Shown here piece by piece: positions 56,415 through 64,000 of a DNA stretch of 64,000 nt; position 1 is the stretch's first letter, and every line of letters begins with the position of its first letter. The notes below the pieces were generated by a model, which worked only from the letters and a program-made list of their open reading frames with translations, searched no databases and was not told the DNA's origin. The stretch comes from Zoroaster sp. YZ-2022 (Eukaryota; Echinodermata; Asteroidea; Forcipulatida; Zoroasteridae), in contig CM055819.1 in assembly GCA_029582265.1 (NCBI GenBank), positions 11,023,087 through 11,087,086 on the forward strand. Direction: 5' to 3'. Position numbers and translations under genes: made by a program.

Positions 56415-59400
56415 CTTTGTTTATCCATTGCTTGTCTAAATGTTACAGATTGACTACAACAGAATAATGATAAGTGCTGTGTTGCTATTTTCGTTCGAGA
56501 AATGTGTAATGATTACTAACATATTATTATTATTCAATAAAACTTGTTCCTTCATGCAAAAAAAAATCAATTTGATCGGCGTTCTACGACCCAGAAAAGC
56601 CCAGTTTCACCAAAAGCCCTCAACTCATGAATAATTCATACTTCGTGTGTGACGTAGCACCCATGAAAACGCATGTATAATATACATGGAAGTAACATGG
56701 CGTCTTCTGTTTACTCTCGGGTGCTCATGGGTTATACGTCATCCCTTTTCGCTGGTTTAGTACTATATCGTGGATTTCATAGTGGATTTTCAATGGGTCT
56801 TTGTCGGGAACCAGTGCAGGGCGGGAAATTTCAAAAATCGAAGAAGCGGGGTCTAATTTTTTCGGTCAAATTGCAACAAAATTATAAAGAGAAAAACATG
56901 ACCACAACAATAAATTGTTACCTAAACACAACATAAACAAGGTTCGATAGTCAATTTAATGTGAGAGTTCTCGTTGTAGTCCATCTTTAATGGATTAAGG
57001 AATGATTTACAAAGAAATGTCCTTTTCGGTTATTTACATCGTCGAAAATTTAGTCTTATTTTTCTACAGGAGACACACAGTGAATTCAATGATGAATCAG
57101 AGTGGCGCAAGCAGTGGCAAGGTAAAATGTATTTCAGTCACGGAAATCGACAGTCTAGGGGGTAGCCATTCGTATTTCAGACAAGGTTAATCTCCAACAT
57201 TATTACAGATGATGAGGGAAGATGGATTAAAGCCCAAATGGTCTGGGGTGATAATATATTTTATATTGCTTCTGTTTATGCTCCAAATCAGATCTGTGAT
57301 CGTACTAATTTCTTTGACAATCTAAGCGATAAAATTACTGGTTTAGACAACTGGAATGTTAGAGGAGATTTTAATTGTAATCTTGACAATAAAACAATTA
57401 TTTTAACCAACGTATTGCAAGAGAAAGACCTTATAGATTTATGGCGTACTATTCACCCTGATAAAGGTGTACACATTTTCACAAAGGTTGTATCCAAGCT
57501 ACTAGAATTGATTATATTTTTGTCTCTAATAATCGCATTAATAATGTTAACAATGTTTCTGTTACTTCATGCGGGTTTTCAGATCACCAAGTTATTGGTC
57601 TTAAACTTGATGATATTGACACTCCTCATGGTCAAGGCGGGTGGTTTTGCAACAAATCTCTCCTAGAAGAACCAGAATGCAATTTTCGTATTACTAATCT
57701 TTGGAATTTTTGGAGATCTCCAAAACTAAATTATAATTCTCTCTCTAAATGGTGGGAAATTGGCAAATTCCGTTTAAAAGAAACTATCCAGGAATATGGC
57801 AAAGAAAAAGCACATTCTCTTAAACAAAACCGTAAAGTTAGTAAAGTAGAAGAGATTAAAGAGGTTGAAACTTAAACAATATGAAATTAATGAATGGAAG
57901 AAAGCCCAGATTAGAACTCATAACACTCAAGAAGAGGGTGAGAAAGCTTCGAAATATTTTCTCAATCTGGAAAAGCAACAACTTCTTAATCATGAGGGAA
58001 TCTTTGTCGACCAGCCGGATACAATGCTTAACATTTCCAATGATTTTTACAGTAATTTGTACAATTCATAGATCAAAAACTCATTTATATGAAATTTTGT
58101 CCAACATTGATACTAAAATTATTCCTGACAGCAGATTTGGATAGAGATATTACAGAAGAAGAGATTAAAAATGCTCTTTTTCAAATGAACAAAAATAAAA
58201 GTCCTGGTATAGATGGCCTGACGGTAGAATTTTATCAAACTTTTTGGCACATTCTTAAAGAGGACATTCTGGAAGTTTACAACGATTGTTTCACTAAAGG
58301 TTTTTTGAGTCACACAATGAATTCGGCACTTGTACTTGTCAAACATATTTATAAGAACTCGGGTAGCCGCTATGATTAAAAAAAAAACTGGCGTGAGTGG
58401 CGTCCTATCAGTCTTCTAACTGTCGATTATAAAATATTGTCCAAAGCCATCACTAATCGCCTTAAATCAGCCATGCCTTTTATTATCAGCAAAGAACAGT
58501 CATGTGGGGTCCCCAATCGAAACATTCACGATAATCTCATGGTTTTAAGAGACACAATAGACTACGGTACGTCAATTTAGAAAATTTAGAAGCTGCTATT
58601 ATTAGTATTGATCAAGAAAAGGCTTTCGATAGAATTAATTGGGAGTACATGTTTTGTGTTATGAGGAAAATGAATCCCCCCCCCCCCCACTCTCATAAAA
58701 TAGTAAACCTAATTGTAGAATAATAATGAATAACTTTATTGGTTCACCTGTACAGATTAGTAGAGGAATTAGGCAAGGCTGTCCGCTTTCTCCACTACTT
58801 TATGCAATATGTGCTGAGGGTCTTGCTTGTCTTATCAGAAATAATAATAATTTGAGTGGCATTGTGACTCCCCAAGGTGAGACTTGTCTTAATTTAATTC
58901 AGCACGCTGATGACACAAACATTTTTATTAGTAACTATGGTGATTTTGATGTCATGGAAGACATTTTCGACACATACTGTAAGGGTAGTGGCTCTAAACT
59001 AAATGTAAATAAGACTAAAGGCCTTTGGCTTGGTAAATGGAAGCAGATACAAAACAAACCATGTAATTTTAATTGGTGTAATGATAAAATGAAGATCCTT
59101 GGAATTGTTGTTGGTAACGAGGCAACACCAGAGGACAACTGGGGACCAAGGGTAAATAAAATCCAGTGCGTTTTTGACAAGAGGTCGAAACGATACTGTA
59201 ACTGGCCCTAAAACACTAGGAGGTACAGGTCTCATTGATATACAGTGCAAGCTGACTAGTTTAAAACTAAATTGGTTATCTCCACACCGACAACAAGTGT
59301 AAGACCTTCTTTGATTATTGGATGAATAATTTAGGTTGGTACATTTTTGCAAATGCTAACACACAGACTCAAACTACTTCTTTCTATAAGGAAGTAATTG

Positions 59401-60395
59401 ATGCCTTTGTGAATGCGGGGGGTGTTTTCAAGCGTAATTTTTCTAGTGTTTTAGAGACCCGAGAAGTTCCTATATTTAATAACTGTATAGCTACTACGGA
59501 TAATACTTTATTAGATAGTCCTACGCTTAAATCAGTCGGTGCGACCAAGGTTAAAAATGTGACCAGACAATGCAATTTGATTTCTTTTAAAACAGTGGCT
59601 ACCAAATGTTCTATCCAAAGAATTAATGCAGGTAGAATTGTCGGTAGATTAAAAAAACATATTGATTTAACCTTAATTCAAGAGAAAAGACATGGCCCAA
59701 TGAATCACTTATGTAATTGGCTAGTTTTTCCAGATCAAAGTGATGACAGTGAGGTCGAAATTAAGAAAACTAGTACCAAATCCAACTACGCTAGAATGAT
59801 TTCAAATAAATTTATTCCCCCTGAAACCTAGAATGTGTGGCAACAAATCTTCCATTATTCCCGAGACTTAGATTGGCCTTTGATCTGGAAAAACGGCCTT
59901 AAGAATAACCTACTAGACCCAGAGGACAAAAACTTTTGGTATAAATTAAAACACATGATTCTTCCTACTAGAGATGTTTTACAGAAAATTGGTAAAGTAG
60001 ATGATGTTAAATGTCCTATGTGTGAAACCGAACCAGAATCTCACCAACATCTGTTTATATATTGTATTAGTACGTTAAATGCTTGGATTTTTGTAGAAAA
60101 TCTCTTAAGAAAATACACTGGAAACAAACATTTTTATCTTAGCGATCCAAACAGAATCTGGGGATATGAGTTGAAACCGGGGTTTTAATAGTTAAAATGC
60201 TCCGTCAAATCTGGAATGTCCGGTGCAAAAAAAGTCTTTGATAATTATAATAGCCCATCCGACATTGATATTAATTTGCAGTTCAAACATAATCTGAAAC
60301 GGTTTTTAAAATTAGAAAAGAACAGAATGAGTTGTGACAAATTCAAATCTGTTTATACTAGAAATAACGCTCTGTGCTCCATTAAAATCAACTAG
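56415..60395 (+). pseudogene. LINE ORF2: endonuclease and reverse transcriptase, broken
   Basis: APE-type endonuclease: LSIACLNV precedes the nested MITE and GLRNDLQRNVLF follows it. Then come FLQETHS (catalytic Glu, about 57060-57080), FSHGNRQSRGVAI, the VYAPN and GDFNC blocks (about 57280-57380) and GFSDHQVIG (catalytic His, about 57574-57600). Reverse transcriptase: NKNKSPGIDGLTVEFYQTFW (58190-58250), WRPISLLTVDYKILSKAITN (about 58394-58453), SIDQEKAFDRINWEYM (58600-58650), RGIRQGCPLSPLLYA (about 58752-58796) and the active site HADDTNIF in place of YADD (about 58901-58926). A knuckle CPMCETEPESHQHLFIYC follows (60012-60065), and the end is ALCSIKIN. At least six frameshifts, plus a C-run at 58678-58689, destroy it. 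Confidence 0.9.
56443..56990. mobile_element. 540-bp TTAA MITE inserted in LINE endonuclease; derivative of the 22.3-kb element
   Basis: Begins AGATTGACTACAAC (56447) and ends GTTGTAGTCCATCT (56986). TTAA follows at 56987-56990, and TTAC (one change from TTAA) precedes it at 56443-56446. It equals the two ends of the 22267-25644 element with 2.8 kb removed. Taking it out of the LINE rejoins the codons for the conserved endonuclease start at LNV and GLRND, which independently confirms the four-base target duplication. Confidence 0.9.
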
Positions 60396-60655
60396 AATTT
60401 AGTTACTGATATTTATTTCCTCTCATGACACCACCTTAATTTCAAATAGCTTTTGTATATAATTCTTGTATTATGTCCCCTTTATGTATATATTCTGTAT
60501 ATATTAATATATTTGATTAATTAATTGGAAGCTATGGTGGTATAATTTATTCAAATTGAATGTGATGACATTATATATGTATGAAATAAATGGAGTCATA
60601 TTACTCTGAACTGCAAAAAAAAAAAAAAAATTAAAATAAATAAATAAATAAATAA

Positions 60656-62670
60656 ATAAGAAACGCTGCGTAGAACTCTGCATGGCTGTTAGACTATTCT
60701 GCATGCATCAGTTGCCTTAAAGGCGTTCCATACTCATTAATAACTTGCCTGTCTAGGGATCCCATCTGCATCAGTCAGTTGATTCCAGGACTCACCATCA
60801 TCACTGTACTCAACGGTGTAATTCTTTACGAAATATGTTGAATCAAAGCGTTGTGTGATCACACCAGTGATGTACACCTTAGCACTGAGGTCAACTTGAA
60901 TCCATGGAATGGAGTCATCTCTGCCAGCACACCAGCCAGGAGGGTCACCTGAAGTTAACCAAAATAAGATTTGATATAATGATACTGGGCGGTGATCCCA
61001 GAGGACGGCGGAGGCACCCCTTCCATATTAATGAGATAGACGGTATTGATAATATCCCCCAAATTATATGATTCTATTTTATCCTGATAATATTTTGTAT
61101 TTATTTATTTATATTTGTTTTGAGGAGAGCTCTTGCTCCCTGCCGCCCCCAAGCAGTGGTGATAATCCAATATTTTGTTGATATGCAGCGATTTCTCTCC
61201 CTTCTTTCAGCTTCTGGCACTAGTGTCAGTCTTACTTTATACACATTTGGAAACACTTGTTAACCAACAACATATTAACGAATCTAACAGTGGAGACTAC
61301 CTCTTAATTCCATAAACCGTTCATTAATTAAGGCCAAAATGCTTCGATGCATATGTACCCCTATAGGTCAACAGTTGCATCAAATATAACAACTGCCGCC
61401 AATGTCAAATTATTTACCATGATTAAGCCTAGCACTTGTAGCTTGTGTACGGTCCCACGCTAGCGGTATTATCAACAATTCGGTATTGATATATTCAGAT
61501 GAAGCTGTGATGCTGTCATCAGGGATGTCTCCATTCTCCATACCAAGTGGCTCATCCGAGTCTATGGAGCAACCTACATAGCAATATTTGATCCAAGATT
61601 TAGGAATAAATATTATTCACAAATGTTTAAATGTTAATTAATTTGTATTTATTTAAGTATTTTAGAAAATTTAATTTACTTCTACTTTCCCTTCAAAGTC
61701 CGAAGCTATTACGGCATGGGGTAGGGGCCCACCCAGAGGCATAGGGTAGGGGCCCGCCCAGAGGCAATTACCCAAGTGTCTACAAACCACGTATACCCTG
61801 AATCCTGAGCTGAGGTTACAGGCTACAGTTTGTCTTGCAACCGCCGAAACGAGAAATCATAAAGCGCTCACTAGAACGGACTACTTCATGAGCATTTATA
61901 GAATTGGGATCCCTATACAAGGCGTGCCCTTACACCACGGTTAACACATGCCAATATCATTGTTGGTTGTGCTAAATACACAAACTTGGGCCTAACTACG
62001 TTCATTTTGCAGAGAGCGCCTGGAATCAAATAATTCCAGGGCCCTTTAGCAAGCGATTTCTCTCTAATCTTTCAGCCTCTGGCATTGACGGTCTTACTTT
62101 ATACACATTTGGACACTATCACTATGGAACCCTTACCCTTTCATTTGTGTATACTAAGATTGTGATGTATTCTACGGAGGATTTCAATGATGACAGTTAT
62201 TATACTGCAATACAATTATTGTAACAACAGATCAAGTCCAATGACACAAGATTAATCACTTTACATGTACTAAACCTGAATTTTGTTTTCTTCTCGAGTC
62301 GTTTCCAATTTTGGGGGAATGTTTTCGTAATGTTTGCTTTAAACAAAATAAATCACATATTGGTACGGCTCTGGCCGGTATCATCCTGCTATCCCAACCG
62401 TGGTCTCAAAAAAGGTTACAGAAAATGATTTCCTCATTCAAATCTCATTCCACTGCAAGAACCAGGGTTTTAAATCTACACCATTGGTGTACATATTGAA
62501 TATTAAACTCGTCCAATATAATCATCATTGCAGAATAAAAATTTTAATACCCCGGTTTTTGCAGAGTGTTTTGGTAAAAGAAAAAAAAACATTCGTCGCT
62601 GACATAGGCCTTATCATTTGTTGAAACTGTGATTGAATAGTCCTACTTGGATGCAGTAAAGTCAACTTAC
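60656..62670. other. Introns of lectin gene 2
   Basis: Between exons C, B and A. Intron B-C parallels 38690-39159 of gene 1. In intron A-B, 62056-62110 repeats a piece of intron B-C (TCTGGCATTGACGGTCTTAC), an internal duplication. A short tandem of GGGTAGGGGCCCRCCCAGAG lies at 61720-61765. Confidence 0.6.
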
Positions 62671-62826
62671 TTGCCGTCGGCTTAGCCGTTGGCTTAGGGC
62701 ATTCATTGCGAATCTTTTGCATGGCTGATGCCACCCAGTGGTATTTGTTGTGAGGTTGACCAGGATCCGACTCCGGTACGGGTCCATAGTAAGCCGCCAT
62801 CTTGCTCTCCACAACTCCAAGGTTTA

Positions 62827-64000
62827 CTTCCAATTGAAACATAATATAAATACATTGAGTGGTGTTTATAAAGCAACATTTGACTGAGATCAATAGACCT
62901 ATAGGGCCGGTAAGGAGCGAGTAATCCAGCTGAATTTGAGGTCCACTTTTTCAACCAAAGATGCAGCGATATTAAATGCTTAGTAAACAATTTGTTGTGT
63001 TGGGAAAACTGCTTCTTTAAGTAGCCATCGTTTCTTTGAAGCAATATACAGGCCCAAGATAAATTAAACAGCCACCCTGTAAAAGTGCCAGCTATCGAGA
63101 AAATAATGAAAATCAGATTTTCCATATTCATTCTAACGTACATTATTTGCCCCTCAGGACACAAATATTTAGTTAGGATATTGTTTAACTAACTTTAATT
63201 GATGGAATCTTATACATAAATATTTCAAGGCATGCTTGAAACCATCGTCAATCAACTTTGCACGTAGCCGAAGGGGGGTCGACATCCCCAATATCGAGCC
63301 TCAGTCGGCAAAATCGAGCCTCGATCGGCAAATAAACCAACAAATCAAACCATCCAAGGTGATTTCGGGGTTAAATTTCTAACAACTAACTACCCCCCTT
63401 CGTTCGGCGATTTTTCAGCGGGTGGAAATGTTCACGACTCCCCCACAACATTTCTCACGCACCCCGGCCACATCCAGCGATTTTAAAGGTGTTTATTATT
63501 TAACTACCAGCCCCGCCCCTCACGATTATGCCTTCGCTACGGCCCTGACTAAATCCCTTTTCATACTATTTGTGACCATACATGTTTTTCGAAACTATAC
63601 CAACGTTGTATAAAGTGGCTTTAAGTTACAAATATCATTTGTGTGGAACATTAATATCCTAACATTAGACATATTGAATTATTGATATGACATAATTATG
63701 AAGAGTCTATATCTCTGTTCGTAATATCGATTGAAACCTGCACAGATTATTGGTTGTTTACAACCAATTACAAAGACAATAGCATTAATTACCAACATTA
63801 TCAGTGGTAAGTTGTAACATCCCTTTCACATTTTGATTTTAAAGAATGCTCGCGGAGGTTTTCTTTAAATTGCAACATTGTGTATCCTACGTTGGATGTA
63901 TTGGCAGACTGGCGGTGTTCGCTCGCCCGCCAAACAATCCAAGTTTTTGCTCAATTGCTGGCGAGTTCTCTTCCGGTGCATCTAGTGGAAAATGGCCTTC
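62827..64000. other. Upstream of stalk exon A of lectin gene 2, no further gene seen
   Basis: Matches 40800-41340 of gene 1 in part, consistent with intron 1. 63265-63330 holds ATCGAGCCTCRRTCGGCAAA repeated twice. The final 40 bases resemble 7104-7145. The missing signal exon is expected further right. Confidence 0.5.

Larger units (their letters stand above)
55050..60655 (+). mobile_element. L1/Tx1-type LINE inserted in intron C-D of lectin gene 2
   Basis: An almost full-length but dead non-LTR retrotransposon: an ORF1-like region, then ORF2 with endonuclease, reverse transcriptase and a Cys/His knuckle, ending in a short AT-rich 3' part and an A-rich tail (60616-60659, passing into AAAT repeats). 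The 3' junction runs into AAGAAACGCTGCGTAGAA, which also occurs undisturbed in gene 1's intron at 38399. Two MITEs are nested in it (56127-56390 and 56447-56986). Clade placement rests on the RT motifs below. Confidence 0.85.
54324..62826 (-). pseudogene. Discoidin-lectin gene 2: exons A-D, frameshift in last exon
   Basis: Exon A (62826-62671) encodes the stalk LGVVESKMAAYYGPVPESDP and ends PKPTAKPTA. Exon B (61573-61418) has the same start as gene 1 with eight extra codons. Exon C (60948-60749) has PPGWCAGRDDSIPWIQVDL and NYTVEYSDDGESWNQL. Phases equal those of gene 1. Two oddities stand out. The donor after exon C reads CAG|GCAAGT instead of GTAAGT. Exon D (54460-54324) has lost 13 bp after the FEE codons, so RFVRILPTSW and the closing LGC are out of frame and translation would end VCVLRC. 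About 5.9 kb of inserted sequence, mostly a LINE, lies in the C-D intron. The signal exon is expected right of the window. It is probably a recent pseudogene, unless a truncated protein is made. Confidence 0.8.

Overview
The window looks like AT-rich, repeat-dense nuclear DNA of a marine invertebrate, most plausibly a deuterostome (echinoderm, hemichordate or cephalochordate). The reasons are introns with GT-AG borders, a multi-exon discoidin-domain lectin family, a LINE of the L1/Tx1 kind, THAP and P2X7-ballast-type transposon proteins, and foldback elements like those first described in sea urchins. The species cannot be fixed from the sequence. Almost no long open reading frames are real. 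The genes are split into short exons or are decayed transposon genes.

Layout. 1-6.1 kb: three minisatellites (46 bp, about 22 bp and about 52 bp units) around a TTAA-flanked MITE. 6476-6975: assembly gap of 500 N. 7.4-17.8 kb: one 10.4-kb foldback element. Each of its arms is about 340 bp of unique sequence followed by a long array of a ~203-bp satellite, the two arrays are in opposite orientation, and a 1.1-kb core carries a broken ubiquitin-specific protease (USP) gene. A hAT-type element with a perfect 8-bp target duplication sits in the right arm. 19-22 kb: a hairpin element, a LINE tail and divergent tandem repeats. 22.3-25.6 kb: a TTAA-flanked terminal-inverted-repeat element carrying a three-exon pseudogene related to the P2X7 ballast domain. 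Its 540-bp deletion derivative lies at 56.4 kb. 29.75-30.44 kb: another TTAA element with a THAP zinc-finger exon.

26-63 kb, minus strand: the main host-gene content is a tandem family of small secreted lectins with one F5/8 type C (discoidin) domain. Gene 1 (49582 to 37989) has five exons: signal peptide, stalk, and three exons for the discoidin domain. All junction phases match, and the predicted protein has 249 residues. Gene 2 (exons between 62826 and 54324; its first exon would lie beyond the right edge) has the same structure, but carries a 13-bp deletion frameshift in the last exon, a GC donor, and about 5.9 kb of inserted sequence in its last intron. Gene 0 (about 31.2-32.4 kb) is a relic, and an orphan copy of the signal-peptide exon lies at 26.4 kb. 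Introns and 3' flanks are also duplicated, so whole units were copied.

The paralogous units serve as natural empty sites that date insertions: an (AAT)n-associated element in gene 0, a MITE at 28.5 kb, and a LINE at 55-60.65 kb in gene 2 that was itself hit by two MITEs. One of those MITEs went into a TTAA inside the LINE endonuclease coding sequence. No rRNA genes, convincing tRNA genes, CRISPR arrays or bacterial-type operons were seen.
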